NCBI RefSeq assembly: GCF_900112575.1
Contig: NZ_FOMH01000001.1
Span: 572,543-636,542, forward strand
Origin: Flavobacterium phragmitis
GTDB taxonomy: Bacteria > Bacteroidota > Bacteroidia > Flavobacteriales > Flavobacteriaceae
Reading direction: 5' to 3'
DNA length: 64,000 nucleotides
Part shown: positions 1 to 10,061 of the stretch, piece by piece
How positions within the stretch are numbered: position 1 is the first letter of the stretch
Layout of the letters: every line of letters begins with the position of its first letter
Program-made: the position numbers and the translations under genes
Notes under the pieces: generated by a model
What the model saw: the letters and a program-made list of their open reading frames with translations, nothing else
The model's database searches: none
What the model was told of the DNA's origin: nothing

Positions 1-2289
1 GCAAAACTGATTCCGGGAATGATGCCGTCAAAATGGAATTTGGCGCGTTTTATTTCTGAAAGTGAAGAGGAAGTCAAAAAAGCACTTCGCTCGGATGAAT
101 TTGACAATGTAAAAGAATTAATCGCGATTGCCAATGAAGATGATTTGGCAGGGGAAACCATTCAGCAGGCAAAAATTCTGGAAGGATCGATGCGTAACAC
201 GGGAATTCACGCCTGCGGGGTAATCATTACGCCATCGGATATTACGAATTATGTTCCCGTAACAACAGCAAAAGATTCCGATTTATATGTAACACAGTTC
301 GACAACTCGGTTGCAGAAAGTGCCGGATTGCTGAAAATGGACTTCTTGGGTCTAAAGACCCTTACGCTGATAAAAGATACCGTAAAACTGGTAAAATACA
401 GAACCGGAATTGAACTGAATCCAGATACTTTCCCAATCGATGATGAAGAAACGTATGCTCTTTTCCAAAGAGGTGAAACCGTTGGAATCTTCCAATACGA
501 GTCACCGGGGATGCAGAAATACATGAAAGATTTGAAACCAACGGTTTTTGGAGATTTAATTGCGATGAACGCCTTGTATCGTCCTGGACCTTTGGAGTAT
601 ATTCCGTCTTTCGTTCGAAGAAAAAATGGTGACGAGGAAATCAAATACGATTTAGATGCATGTGCGGAATATTTATCAGAAACCTACGGAATTACGGTTT
701 ACCAAGAGCAGGTAATGCTTTTGTCTCAGTCTTTGGCAGGATTTACAAAGGGTGAGGCCGACGTCTTGCGTAAAGCGATGGGTAAGAAACAAAAAGACGT
801 ACTAGATAAAATGAAGCCGAAGTTCGTTGAGCAAGCGGCCGCAAAAGGTCACGATGCCAAGATTCTGGAGAAAATCTGGAAAGACTGGGAAGCCTTCGCG
901 AGTTACGCCTTCAACAAATCGCACTCGACTTGTTATGCTTGGATTGCGTATCAAACAGCATATTTGAAAGCGCATTATCCTGCCGAATATATGGCAGCGG
1001 TACTTTCGAATAACATGAACGATATCAAACAGGTTTCTTTTTTCATGGAAGAATGTAAACGTATGGGATTACAGGTTTTGGGGCCTTGTGTAAATGAGTC
1101 GTACTATAAATTTACAGTAAACGATGATTACGCGGTTCGTTTCGGAATGGGAGCGATCAAAGGTGTGGGTTCTGGAGCTGTAGAAACCATTGTAGAAAAC
1201 AGAAAAGACGGAAGATATAAATCGATTTTTGATTTAGCTAAGCGAATTGACCTTCGCGCAGCAAACAAAAAAGCGATCGAGAATTTAGCACTTGCAGGAG
1301 GTTTTGATTCTTTTGAAGGAACAACCAGAGCACAATATTTCCACGATGATGGTGACGGAATCACTTTCTACGAAAAAGCAATGCGTTACGGATCTAAGTT
1401 TCAGGAAAATGAAAATTCATCTCAGGTAAGTTTGTTTGGAGAAACCAGTGAAGTACAAATTGCAGAGCCAGTTGTGCCACCATGTGAAGACTGGAGTACA
1501 ATGGAGAAATTGGCCAAAGAAAAAGAGGTTGTCGGAATTTATATTTCTGGACATCCTCTTGACGATTTTAGGTTTGAAATGAAATACTTCTGTAATTCTC
1601 GTTTGGAAGCGCTGAAAAGCATGAACGAGTATGTTGGAAAAAACCTAATGTTTGCCGGAATTATCAATAACGTACAGCATCGCGTTGCTAAAAATGGAAA
1701 AGGTTGGGCGGCTTTCAACTTAGAAGGGTATGATGAAAGTTATGAGTTTAAGATTTTTGGAGAAGAATATTTAAAGTTCCGTCATTTCTTGATTCAGAAC
1801 AATTTCGCCTTTCTGAAAATTATGATAAAAGACGGATGGGTCAATCATGATACGGGTAAAAAATCGGATCCTAGAATGCAGTTTGTTGAGATTCGTCAAC
1901 TGCAGGATATTTTAGAAGCTTTCGCTAAAAAACTGATCCTTCTTTTAAATATAAAAGATCTTCATCCTGAATTTATTCATAAACTAAGCCATTTATTTAA
2001 TGAAAATAAAGGAGATAATTCGGTGACTTTTGAAATCATGGAATTAGAAAAGATCAAAAAATTGGTTGAGGTAGAAACTCCAGCTGATTTTGAAGCCGAA
2101 GATGCTGTTTTTGAAGCTGAAAATGAAGATAGTGCGATAGAGGACACTAAGATTCAAGAAGTAAATGAAGTAGAAGAAATAAAAGTAGTCACTAAATTAA
2201 CGATGCCGAGTCGTCGTTTGAAGGTCAAAATTTCAACTGAATTATTGCAAGAATTGGAGAAAATGCAGATTAATTTTAAATTGAACTAA
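1..2289 (+). CDS. dnaE: DNA polymerase III subunit alpha, C-terminal part (5' truncated by window)
   Basis: Catalytic subunit of the replicative polymerase. The reading frame is open from base 1, so the gene begins upstream; about 762 residues are visible of a protein that usually exceeds 1,400 in Bacteroidota. Seen here: the third catalytic aspartate in KMDFLGLKTLT, the palm/fingers stretch ALYRPGPLEYIPSF, the conserved block YQEQVMLLSQ...GFTKGEADVLRKAMGKK, and FNKSHSTCYAWIAYQTAYLKA before the helix-hairpin-helix and OB-fold region. The PHP domain and the first two catalytic aspartates must lie outside the window. The last 150 residues, acidic and then basic, match the extra C-terminal tail usual for this phylum (family knowledge). 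An ATG at position 19 is internal and not the true start. Confidence 0.97.
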   Translation, partial: AKLIPGMMPSKWNLARFISESEEEVKKALRSDEFDNVKELIAIANEDDLAGETIQQAKILEGSMRNTGIHACGVIITPSDITNYVPVTTAKDSDLYVTQFDNSVAESAGLLKMDFLGLKTLTLIKDTVKLVKYRTGIELNPDTFPIDDEETYALFQRGETVGIFQYESPGMQKYMKDLKPTVFGDLIAMNALYRPGPLEYIPSFVRRKNGDEEIKYDLDACAEYLSETYGITVYQEQVMLLSQSLAGFTKGEADVLRKAMGKKQKDVLDKMKPKFVEQAAAKGHDAKILEKIWKDWEAFASYAFNKSHSTCYAWIAYQTAYLKAHYPAEYMAAVLSNNMNDIKQVSFFMEECKRMGLQVLGPCVNESYYKFTVNDDYAVRFGMGAIKGVGSGAVETIVENRKDGRYKSIFDLAKRIDLRAANKKAIENLALAGGFDSFEGTTRAQYFHDDGDGITFYEKAMRYGSKFQENENSSQVSLFGETSEVQIAEPVVPPCEDWSTMEKLAKEKEVVGIYISGHPLDDFRFEMKYFCNSRLEALKSMNEYVGKNLMFAGIINNVQHRVAKNGKGWAAFNLEGYDESYEFKIFGEEYLKFRHFLIQNNFAFLKIMIKDGWVNHDTGKKSDPRMQFVEIRQLQDILEAFAKKLILLLNIKDLHPEFIHKLSHLFNENKGDNSVTFEIMELEKIKKLVEVETPADFEAEDAVFEAENEDSAIEDTKIQEVNEVEEIKVVTKLTMPSRRLKVKISTELLQELEKMQINFKLN

Positions 2290-2412
2290 AAAATTAACAG
2301 TTAAATTTTAAACACATGTTAATTTTTTGTGTTAAAAATATGCATGCATAATAGTTTTTTAGTAATATTGCCCGAAATTACAACGATTTCGTTCCAAGTC
2401 TAACTTTACAAA

Positions 2413-2443
2413 TTGTAAGAATGTGTTTAATGTTCTAAGTTTG
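2413..2443 (+). promoter_or_regulatory. Bacteroidota-type promoter for the 2467 barrel gene
   Basis: TTG at 2413-2415, a 20-nt spacer and TAAGTTTG at 2436-2443 match the Flavobacterium consensus TTG / TAnnTTTG exactly at the -7 box. Transcription would start near 2450, leaving a leader of about 17 nt before the ATG at 2467. Confidence 0.7.
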
Positions 2444-2466
2444 TATAAATCAATTAATTCAAAATT

Positions 2467-3387
2467 ATGAAAAAGAACCTATTTTTATTAGGATTATTAG
2501 TTTGCTCAATGACCATGATGGCGCAAACAGAAAAAGCAGACAAACCAGAAAGCTGGTATTTTAAATTGGGTGGATCTTATTTCAACCAAACAGCTTCCAC
2601 TGAATTTCCAACAGTTGGAGGAAATCCAGCTTTAGATAGAACTTACGTAGGAGGAAAATTAGTTTCTGAAAAAAGTGTCACAGGTTCATTTGGACAAGGT
2701 TTTAGAACTGGCGTAACTGCTGGATATCGCTTCTCTACACGTTTAGGAGTTGAGTTAGGGGTAAATTACTATACAAGTAATGATAAGAAAATGGCGCAAA
2801 CAACTACAGATGCAATTTTTGTTTCAGGTGGAAAGCCTGTTTACAATTTTAAATCGGTTGGTCAAATTACAGCATTTGATCTTGCTCCAGCACTTGTAAT
2901 GTTTTTAGGTGAAGCACATGGTTTTGAACCATATACTAAAGTTGGGGTTTTAGTTCCAGTTCATGGAGATTTAGAAATTACCACTGATGCAATCGTACCG
3001 ACAGGTGTTGCGAATCCTGCAACTGCTGCTGTTCATAGCGTGGATAAAGTTAAGCCAAATCCAACTATTGGTTTTTCAGCTGCTTTAGGTACTTCTTATA
3101 AATTAGGAAAACATATTTCTGCTTTTGCTGAATTAGAGTATCGTAACTTTACTGTTCACGGGAAAACTAAAGAAACTACTGAGTTTAAAATGAATGGTCA
3201 AGATGCCTTAGGAACTAGAACTACTGCTCAAATCCATACAAATTATAGAGACAGATTAGATGTGAATTCGAATAATGCAGCAACAAATCCAAATGGTGTT
3301 GATTCATCAAAACCAACAGATGAATTAAGCTCTTACGTTGGAATTTCTGGTTTAGGATTAACATTAGGTATCAAATACAGTCTATAA
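2467..3387 (+). CDS. Outer-membrane beta-barrel protein
   Basis: A 306-residue exported protein. It has a signal peptide (MKKNLFLLGLLVCSMTMMAQ, cleavage after residue ~20) and then alternating hydrophobic/polar strands rich in Gly, Tyr and aromatic residues, ending GLGLTLGIKYSL with a hydrophobic terminal strand as in OmpA-like/OMP_b-brl barrels. No peptidoglycan-binding domain follows, so it is a bare barrel. Its function is unknown; structural porin or surface protein are both possible. It is monocistronic, with its own promoter (2413-2443) and a strong terminator (3413-3446). Confidence 0.75.
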   Translation: MKKNLFLLGLLVCSMTMMAQTEKADKPESWYFKLGGSYFNQTASTEFPTVGGNPALDRTYVGGKLVSEKSVTGSFGQGFRTGVTAGYRFSTRLGVELGVNYYTSNDKKMAQTTTDAIFVSGGKPVYNFKSVGQITAFDLAPALVMFLGEAHGFEPYTKVGVLVPVHGDLEITTDAIVPTGVANPATAAVHSVDKVKPNPTIGFSAALGTSYKLGKHISAFAELEYRNFTVHGKTKETTEFKMNGQDALGTRTTAQIHTNYRDRLDVNSNNAATNPNGVDSSKPTDELSSYVGISGLGLTLGIKYSL

Positions 3388-3412
3388 TTTTATTCCGTTA
3401 TTATAGTTTTAT

Positions 3413-3446
3413 AAAAAGAGGATATTTGAAAGAATATCCTCTTTTT
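3413..3446 (+). terminator. Intrinsic terminator after the 2467 gene
   Basis: A perfect 14-bp stem (3413-3426 with 3433-3446, core AGAGGATATT/AATATCCTCT) closes a 6-nt loop. It has an A-run on the left and a T-run on the right, so it can work in both directions. Confidence 0.85.
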
Positions 3447-3451
3447 GTGTA

Positions 3452-3588
3452 TTTTGTCATTTCGACCGCAGGGAGAAATCACACGCGAGATTCGACAAAG
3501 ATTGGCGAAGTTCTTTACGGAGTTGCTAGTGTGATTTACTTCGTATGTTAGCTATCGCTCGAGTCTTCCTGTGGTCGAAATGACAAAA
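3452..3588. repeat. Palindromic intergenic element, GTCATTTCGAC family
   Basis: Left arm TTTTGTCATTTCGACC (3452-3467) and right arm GGTCGAAATGACAAAA (3573-3588) are exact reverse complements. Inner sub-arms (AATCACAC / GTGTGATT) extend the dyad. It lies between two convergent genes. A related element with GTCATCCTGAGG arms is at 32751-32846. Confidence 0.75.
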
Positions 3589-3597
3589 CGGAAAATA

Positions 3598-4593
3598 CTA
3601 TTTAGAAGCCTCTCTAAACTCCTTCAAAACCTGATCAATTACCCAAGTTGTTCTTGAACCCGAAACACCTTTTGATGGAGATGCATTTTCTTTTCCTAAT
3701 AATTCAGCCATAACAGTTTCGATAAACGGCTGTTGAATGTGTAACGGATTTTCTATAGTAATGGTTTCTTTTTCTCCATTTGCATATTGAATATGAATTG
3801 GATCATTTCCGAAAGTAGAGAATGATATTTTTCCTTTGTCACCTACAATTTCGGTATTATCATAACGCTCAAAACTCGCAAAATTCCAGATACCAGATCC
3901 ATGAATTCCGTTTTCAAATAAGAATGACATCGAAACAGCATCTTCTGCTGGATAAGCCATTAATTGAGAAGTCGCATGTCCGCGAACTGATTTTATCGGA
4001 CCTAAAACAAAATCAAGAAAATCTAGAGTGTGACAAGCCAAATCAACAAAGATTCCTCCGCCTGAAATATGTGGTAAAACAGTCCATGGAAGATTGATTT
4101 CGTCATCATAACGAGCTTCAAAAGGATGATACAAAACACAGTTTACATGTCGTATAGTTCCAATTTTGCCTTTGTCAATTAATTCCTTTATTTTTAGAAA
4201 ACGAGGTAAGGCTCTTCTGTAATAAGCAACAAACAAAGGGACATTATGTTCTTTACAAGCATTAATCATTTCGTTGCATTCTTCAAAAGTTAAAGCCATT
4301 GGTTTTTCAACATACACAGGTTTTCCAGCTTTGGCACATAAAATCGTATATTCTTTATGAGAAGATGGAGGAGTGGCAATATAAACCGCATCAACTTCTG
4401 GATCATTTATTAAATCTACAGCATTCGAATACCATTTCGGAACGTTATGACGTTTGGCGTAATCTTCGGCAAGTGCAGCATCTCTTCGCATTACAGCAAC
4501 TAAAGCAGAGTTTGGCGCTTTCTGAAAAGCAGGTCCGCTTTTCACTTCTGTTACATTACCGCAGCCAATAATTCCCCATTTTATAATTTTCAT
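3598..4593 (-). CDS. Gfo/Idh/MocA-family NAD(P)-dependent oxidoreductase
   Basis: A 331-residue cytoplasmic dehydrogenase of the sugar/cyclitol type. The N-terminal Rossmann fold starts at once with WGIIGCGNVTEVKSG (residues ~6-20). The family lysine lies in VYVEKPMALTFEEC (residues ~90-105) and the C-terminal GFO/IDH alpha/beta domain follows (SGGGIFVDLACHTLDFL). The ATG at 4593 directly precedes the Rossmann strand, so the start is secure. The substrate cannot be told from sequence. It is isolated, with palindromic elements on both sides. Confidence 0.9.
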   Translation of the reverse strand: MKIIKWGIIGCGNVTEVKSGPAFQKAPNSALVAVMRRDAALAEDYAKRHNVPKWYSNAVDLINDPEVDAVYIATPPSSHKEYTILCAKAGKPVYVEKPMALTFEECNEMINACKEHNVPLFVAYYRRALPRFLKIKELIDKGKIGTIRHVNCVLYHPFEARYDDEINLPWTVLPHISGGGIFVDLACHTLDFLDFVLGPIKSVRGHATSQLMAYPAEDAVSMSFLFENGIHGSGIWNFASFERYDNTEIVGDKGKISFSTFGNDPIHIQYANGEKETITIENPLHIQQPFIETVMAELLGKENASPSKGVSGSRTTWVIDQVLKEFREASK

Positions 4594-4646
4594 GGTTTAA
4601 GTTTTAAGTTTCTCAAATTTAGTGTAAATGGTTTATTTAAAAAAGT

Positions 4647-4857
4647 TAGCCACGAATTCACGAATTTATTTTAATCTACATGTTTAAAAAAATCTATATT
4701 GAATTAGTACGAATTAATTTCACGCAGATTTTGCAGATTTAAACAGATGCGTGCAGATTTTTAAATTAAATCAGCTTAGATCTGCCAAAAATCTGCGGAA
4801 TCTGCGTGAAACAAAAAAGCCACGATATTCACAAAAATAATTCGTGAATTCGTGGCT
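4647..4857. repeat. Nested palindromic element (GCCACGAATT outer arms, GCAGATT inner arms)
   Basis: Outer arms TAGCCACGAATTCACGAATT (4647-4666) and its reverse complement near 4837-4857 enclose an inner pair, TTTCACGCAGATT... (4718-4740) and AATCTGCGTGAAA (4799-4811). Two repeat families are nested within one gap. No ORF is seen. Confidence 0.75.
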
Positions 4858-4877
4858 AAAAAAATTAGTTTAAAGTC

Positions 4878-6986
4878 TTATTTTGAAGGCAAAGCTTTAA
4901 AACCCATATTGTAAAGCGTAAAAGCTTGAATGTCTACATTTTCTTGAATAGTAGCCGCAACAGATTTTCCTGCTCCGTGACCAGCTTTGACATCAATTCT
5001 AATTAAAACTGGATTCTCTCCTGCTTGTTTTTCCTGCAATTCAGAAGCAAATTTAAAACTATGAGCTGGAACTACACGATCATCATGATCTCCTGTAGTT
5101 ACCATTGTTGCAGGATAATTTGTTCCTTTTTTAACATTATGAACTGGCGAATATCCTTTTAAGTACTCAAACATTTCTTTATTATCCTGAGCCGTTCCGT
5201 AGTCAAAAGCCCATCCAGCACCAGCTGTAAAAGCATTGTAACGAAGCATGTCCATAACTCCAACAGCAGGTAAAGCCACTTTCATCAAATCAGGACGTTG
5301 TGTCATTGTGGCGCCAACTAATAATCCTCCGTTAGATCCTCCACGGATAGCTAAATAATCTGAAGACGTATATTTTTGAGCAATTAGATATTCAGCAGCG
5401 GCGATAAAATCATCAAATACGTTCTGCTTTTGAAGTTTAGTTCCTGCATTGTGCCATTTTTTTCCGTATTCACCGCCACCTCTTAAATTAGCGACAGCAT
5501 AAACGCCACCGTTTTCCATCCAAACTGCATTTGCAACGCTGAAACTTGGAGTCAAACTAACATTGAATCCGCCGTAACCATATAAGATTGTTGGGTTTTT
5601 ACCATCTAATTTTGTTCCTTTTTTGTAAGTAATAATCATAGGGACTTTTGTGCCGTCTTTTGAAGTATAAAAAACTTGTTTTGACTCATAATCCTCACTT
5701 TTGAAATCTACTTTCGGTTTTTGATAGATTTCAGATTTTCCTGATTTTGGTTCAAACGAATAAATGCTTCCCGGAGTTGTATAATTGGCAAAACTGTAAT
5801 ATAAAATCTTTTCTTCTTTTTTTCCTCCAAAACCGCCAGCAGATCCAACAGCAGGAAGTTTGATTTCACGAATTAATTTACCAGTGTAATCATATTGCAG
5901 TACAAGTGAAACGGCATCTTTTGTATAATTTGCAAAAAAGTATCCAGCACCTGTTGAAGGAGATAAAACATTTTCTGTTTCTTTGATAAAATCTTTCCAG
6001 TTTTCTGCTTTCGGATTTGCTGCATCTACAGTAACAACACGGCCATTAGGAGCATTGTAATCAGTATGTATGAATAATTTTGTTCCTTCATTTTCAATGA
6101 TTGAATTAGAACTGTTGAAATTATCTACAATAGTAACAATTGGACTGTTAGGTTTAGTCAAATCTTTAATATACAATTCATTTCCATAAGTTGAATTTGC
6201 TGCAGTGATAATCAAATAATGATCATCTTCTGTTATATAACCGCTAACATATCTTCTTTTTTGATCTGCACCAAAAATTACTTTATCGTCTTTTTGAGAA
6301 GTTCCTAGCTTATGAAAGTACAATTTATGCTGATCTGTTTTTGCAGACAATTCGCTTCCTTTTGGCTTGTCATAGCTAGAGTAATAAAAACCTTCATTTT
6401 TGTACCAAGACACGCCGCTGAATTTTATGTCTACCAAAGTATCTTCTAAAACCTTTTTAGACAAGGCATCAATGATAATCACTTTTCTCCAGTCACTTCC
6501 TCCTTCAGAAATTGAATAAGCCGCTTTAGTACCGTCTTTCGAAAAATCTAGACCTCCAAGTGAAGTTGTGCCATCTTTAGAAAAAGTATTGGGATCTAAG
6601 AAAACTTCATCCTTTCCATCTTTCCCTTTTCTGTATACAACAGATTGATTTTGTAATCCATTGTTTTTAGAAAAATAGGTAAATTTTCCCTCTGTAAACG
6701 GAGCTCCTATTTTCTCGTAGTTCCAAAGTGTTTCCATTCGTTTTTTAAGTGCTGAACGAAATGGAATTTTATCTAAATAAGCGTAAGTTACTTCGTTTTC
6801 AGCTTTTACCCAGGCTCCAGTTTCGGCAGATTTATCATCTTCAAGCCAACGATAAGGATCGCTTACTTTGGTGTCAAAATAAACATCAACAGTTTCTCCT
6901 TTTTTGGTTTCGGGATATTTGATTTTGTTTTGTGCAAATGAAATTCCTGCAGTTGTTAGTGCCATTAATAAAAAAGTTTTTTTCAT
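4878..6986 (-). CDS. Prolyl oligopeptidase, family S9A, exported
   Basis: A serine peptidase that cleaves after proline in short peptides. The 702 residues include a signal peptide ([19 protein letters not shown]), so a periplasmic location is likely. The N-terminal beta-propeller domain (residues ~25-440) begins with [27 protein letters not shown]. The C-terminal alpha/beta hydrolase carries the triad: Ser ~551 in RGGSNGGLL, Asp ~636 in GDHDDRVVP and His ~670 in KAGHGAGKS. Length fits the family (~700). No operon partner is seen; the neighbouring gaps both hold palindromic repeats. Confidence 0.95.
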   Translation of the reverse strand: MKKTFLLMALTTAGISFAQNKIKYPETKKGETVDVYFDTKVSDPYRWLEDDKSAETGAWVKAENEVTYAYLDKIPFRSALKKRMETLWNYEKIGAPFTEGKFTYFSKNNGLQNQSVVYRKGKDGKDEVFLDPNTFSKDGTTSLGGLDFSKDGTKAAYSISEGGSDWRKVIIIDALSKKVLEDTLVDIKFSGVSWYKNEGFYYSSYDKPKGSELSAKTDQHKLYFHKLGTSQKDDKVIFGADQKRRYVSGYITEDDHYLIITAANSTYGNELYIKDLTKPNSPIVTIVDNFNSSNSIIENEGTKLFIHTDYNAPNGRVVTVDAANPKAENWKDFIKETENVLSPSTGAGYFFANYTKDAVSLVLQYDYTGKLIREIKLPAVGSAGGFGGKKEEKILYYSFANYTTPGSIYSFEPKSGKSEIYQKPKVDFKSEDYESKQVFYTSKDGTKVPMIITYKKGTKLDGKNPTILYGYGGFNVSLTPSFSVANAVWMENGGVYAVANLRGGGEYGKKWHNAGTKLQKQNVFDDFIAAAEYLIAQKYTSSDYLAIRGGSNGGLLVGATMTQRPDLMKVALPAVGVMDMLRYNAFTAGAGWAFDYGTAQDNKEMFEYLKGYSPVHNVKKGTNYPATMVTTGDHDDRVVPAHSFKFASELQEKQAGENPVLIRIDVKAGHGAGKSVAATIQENVDIQAFTLYNMGFKALPSK

Positions 6987-7042
6987 AGTTAGTTTTTATC
7001 TGTTGTAACAAAAATAATACTTTTTGTGAGATTGTTGTGTTA

Positions 7043-7203
7043 TTAACCGCAAAGTACGCAAAGAGTTTACGCAAAGCACGCAAAATTAATTTCGCAAAGT
7101 CGCAGAGGCGCAAAGTTTTAAAATTTCTTTGCGCCTCTGCAACTTTGCGAGATTCTTTTAAGCGTTACTAATTAGAATAAAACTTAGCGTGCCTTGCGGT
7201 TAA
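7043..7203. repeat. Palindromic element, CGCAAAG family
   Basis: Outer arms start TTAACCGCAAAG (7043) and end CTTGCGGTTAA (7203). A near-perfect inner hairpin pairs TCGCAAAGTCGCAGAGGCGC (from 7092) with GCGCCTCTGCAACTTTGCGA (to 7150). It fills the gap between the prolyl oligopeptidase start and the TonB receptor stop. The same family is found duplicated at 46883-47258. Confidence 0.75.
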
Positions 7204-7210
7204 ATAAAGA

Positions 7211-9418
7211 TTATAAATTAAAATTAACTCCCAAAACGATGTTTCTTCCAATATTCGGAATACCGTCTGTTTTCAGTCTTGAAAGGTGTGCAATATATTT
7301 TTTATCAAATAAATTGTTTCCGTTTAAGTTAATGTCAAAAGCAGTTTTTCCTAGTTTTACAGTTCCTCCAAAACCTAAATTAACCAAAGTATATCCTTTT
7401 GAAGCTGTTTCAAAACCACTAACATTATCCTGACTAAAAGTAGAAGAAACATTTAAAGATGCAAAACCTTCGCTTAACCAGTTTTTGATATTGAATTCAG
7501 TTCTAAGTGTGTTATTCCAGTTGTTGGCAGGAATTAAAGGCAGATAATCATTATTGTCTTTTTTTCCAGTAACCGTTTCAAAACTTGTTTCAAAATGCAA
7601 CCAGTCTAAAGGGTGTGGATGAAAGTGTAAACCAACTTCACCACCATACAATTGAGCATTATCCTGAACATAAGCAAAAACATCATTATCTTCCAGAACT
7701 TCTCCAGTTGGTGAAGTGTAGATATAATTGTTTACGTGATTGTAAAATCCGTTTACGAAGAATTCAAAGTGTGAATTCTTGTATTCTAAATTCAAATCGG
7801 TTTGAACGTTTTGCTCCGTTTTCAGATTTGCATTTCCTATTTCGTATCTATTTGTTCCTTCGTGAACACCATTTGAAGTCAATTCAGCTAAGTTTGGCGC
7901 TCTAAATCCTGTTGCAACGTTTAAACGAAGCGTTAATGGCTCAGCCAATTTTGTTTTATAACCTAAAGAAGCATTAAAGCTGTCGAAAGATCTGTCAAGA
8001 GGTAAAAAATAGCCTTCTTCACCTTCAATTCCGTGTTCGATTGATGTAATGTTTCTGTTGTCAAAACGCAATCCGGCTTGTAACACGCTGTTGTTCCACT
8101 CGTAATTAGCAGTTCCAAAAACACCAAAATCGTTTGTTGTTGCATCCGGAATTAAATATTCTTCACCAGAATTTTTATTCGTTTGGTGCATTCCCTGAAC
8201 ACCTACAATCGTTTCAATTTTTCCGAATTTAGGAAAATGATATTTTGCATTGTAGTTGAAAGTGTTTAGTTTCATATGAAGAGAAGCTTCGTTGCTGTCT
8301 TCAAATTCGCTTCTGTCATTGGCAATATATCCTAAATCAACATCCAATTTTGAGTTTTCAAAAAAGATAACATTATTCAAACTCAATAAATGATTGAAAA
8401 TTCCTTGTCTTGGAAATTGAGTGTCTTTGCTTGAAGATTGTGCTGCAATTCCGTCTTCTGGAATTCCAATGTCGAGTTTGTTGTAGTTGTATCTTAAAAC
8501 ACTTGAAAAAGTAGAGTTGCTGTATCCAATTCCAGTTTTAAAATCGGTTTCATTGTAGCGAGAATTCGTTACGCGGTCGCCATCGGCAATTTTGTAATCA
8601 GAATGAGTGTTGTAACTTCCACGAGCTAAAAATTTCCAATTATCAGTAGAAGTTTTTAATCCGATAGAAGAATTACTTCCTTGTGTATTGGTAAAATATT
8701 TTTGACTGAAATTAGCTTTAAAATCGCCTGCATCAGCAAATTTTTCAGGATTAAAGTATAAAACTCCACCTAAAGCATCAGAACCATATAATAAAGAAGC
8801 TGGTCCTTTTATAACTTCAACACTTTCGATTCCGGCATCGTTTAAACCTAAACCATGTTCGTCTCCAAACTGTTGGTTTTCGATACGGACACCCTGAGAA
8901 TACACTAAAACACGGTTCCCGCTCAATCCACGAATTACCGGTTTTCCGATAGAAGTTCCGGTTGAAATCTGAGAAACTCCGGGAATTGTAGCCAGACCTT
9001 CAATTAAAGTTGAGGTTCCTTTTTGCTGTAAAGTTTTGATGCTTTCATGCTCAATTTTCATTACGTTCTGAGATTGTAATTTATTAAATGGAGTAGAAAC
9101 CACCACTTCATCCATTTCTAAGATAGACTCTTCAAGTGTAATGTCTAAAGTGTTTTGTTTCAATAATTTTACAATAGTTTTATTTTGGTTGGCATATCCA
9201 ACATAAGTAAAAGCAAGTCTAAGACTTCCGTTTGGAAGATTATTTAATTCGTACTTTCCGTTTGCATCTGTAGTAGTTCCTTTGTGAATTTCAGGTGCAT
9301 AAACAGAAACGCCGGGTAATGGATTATTTTGATTATCAGTCACAATACCCGAAACTGAATTTTGAGCGGAAACAATGCCCGAGAACCCTAAAATAAGGGC
9401 AATTATAAATTTTTTCAT
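7211..9418 (-). CDS. TonB-dependent outer-membrane receptor, metal-type (ZnuD-like)
   Basis: A 735-residue outer-membrane importer. Order: signal peptide (to ~18, ...GIVSAQ), a CarboxypepD_reg-like domain (~20-100, GIVTDNQNNPLPGVSVYAP), a plug (~110-230, IRGLSGNRVLVYSQGVRIENQ... EVIKGPASLLYGSDALGGV) and a 22-strand barrel ending GVNFNL. The plug segment QQFGDEHGLGL resembles QQWGADHGLEI in the second receptor of this window (48580-50787), and an extracellular stretch holds HFHPHPLDWLHFE. These His features suggest a metal ligand (inference). Directly upstream lies the small His/Cys protein at 9579, the same pairing as in the 47-53 kb locus, so the two genes probably work together. Confidence 0.88.
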   Translation of the reverse strand: MKKFIIALILGFSGIVSAQNSVSGIVTDNQNNPLPGVSVYAPEIHKGTTTDANGKYELNNLPNGSLRLAFTYVGYANQNKTIVKLLKQNTLDITLEESILEMDEVVVSTPFNKLQSQNVMKIEHESIKTLQQKGTSTLIEGLATIPGVSQISTGTSIGKPVIRGLSGNRVLVYSQGVRIENQQFGDEHGLGLNDAGIESVEVIKGPASLLYGSDALGGVLYFNPEKFADAGDFKANFSQKYFTNTQGSNSSIGLKTSTDNWKFLARGSYNTHSDYKIADGDRVTNSRYNETDFKTGIGYSNSTFSSVLRYNYNKLDIGIPEDGIAAQSSSKDTQFPRQGIFNHLLSLNNVIFFENSKLDVDLGYIANDRSEFEDSNEASLHMKLNTFNYNAKYHFPKFGKIETIVGVQGMHQTNKNSGEEYLIPDATTNDFGVFGTANYEWNNSVLQAGLRFDNRNITSIEHGIEGEEGYFLPLDRSFDSFNASLGYKTKLAEPLTLRLNVATGFRAPNLAELTSNGVHEGTNRYEIGNANLKTEQNVQTDLNLEYKNSHFEFFVNGFYNHVNNYIYTSPTGEVLEDNDVFAYVQDNAQLYGGEVGLHFHPHPLDWLHFETSFETVTGKKDNNDYLPLIPANNWNNTLRTEFNIKNWLSEGFASLNVSSTFSQDNVSGFETASKGYTLVNLGFGGTVKLGKTAFDINLNGNNLFDKKYIAHLSRLKTDGIPNIGRNIVLGVNFNL

Positions 9419-9578
9419 TTGAAAATGATGCTATAGTTAAATTGATTTTTTTCTTTTGAATAAAAACCAAAACCAACAATAAAGCATTCTGATCCCGATT
9501 ACAGAAACAGGATTAGAAAACTCAATGCTTTTTGAATTTAGATTAAAAGAAATGTGATTTTTTTCGAAAAACGAAAAC

Positions 9579-9932
9579 TTAAGAAACTATAACAGTAGGA
9601 GGGCCTCGTAAGTAATAAGAGGTAATTGAAACTGAAAATATCTTCTCTGAAAAAGGGAAGAAATACGGGGTTTCCTTATCAAAAGAATGAAATTGAAAAG
9701 AGAAATCCTGCGGAATAACAAATGATTCAAAAGCAAAATGGCAAACAAAACAAACGTCATAATCGTGATGCTGATGCGTTATTTCGCCATTAGGATCATT
9801 GTAATTATGATGACACTGTTTTTCTGAAAGCTGTTTTACGATATGCTCATAACTGTGTATGGACTGAAACAATATTGAAAACAATATCGTGACAGCAAAC
9901 GAAAGACTTAATATGAGCTGCTTTTTCTTCAT
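9579..9932 (-). CDS. Small His/Cys membrane-anchored protein (HSYEH/CxxC type)
   Basis: 117 residues from the ATG at 9932; the longer frame to a TTG at 9941 adds three residues and is less likely. An N-terminal hydrophobic segment (~5-22) is followed by HSYEH, a His-rich stretch (QCHHNYNDP, ITHQHHDYD), CFVCHFAF and a C-terminal YLRGPP. I know no named family for it. The same order of motifs (HSYEH, CxxCxF, LR[GA]PP) recurs in the 52549-52899 protein, which is also upstream of a TonB receptor. The likely role is a periplasm-facing metal-binding or sensing protein linked to the receptor 160 nt downstream (inference). A perfect -7 box, TACCTTTG (9946-9939), lies so close to the ATG that the mRNA may be leaderless. 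Confidence 0.7.
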   Translation of the reverse strand: MKKKQLILSLSFAVTILFSILFQSIHSYEHIVKQLSEKQCHHNYNDPNGEITHQHHDYDVCFVCHFAFESFVIPQDFSFQFHSFDKETPYFFPFSEKIFSVSITSYYLRGPPTVIVS

Positions 9933-10061
9933 TTCCTGCAAAGGTATAAAACATAAGAAGAAAATTCATTTATTTTTTACTGTTCCCAGCTGATTTATTG
10001 AAAAATATGCAGCAATTATTTTTATTAGCAAGTAAAATAAGAATATTTGTATTTCTTAGCA

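Noticed and set aside
249..644. Long minus-strand frame inside dnaE, and similar antisense frames elsewhere
   Set aside because: They lie opposite well-supported genes and show no domain, signal or start context of their own.
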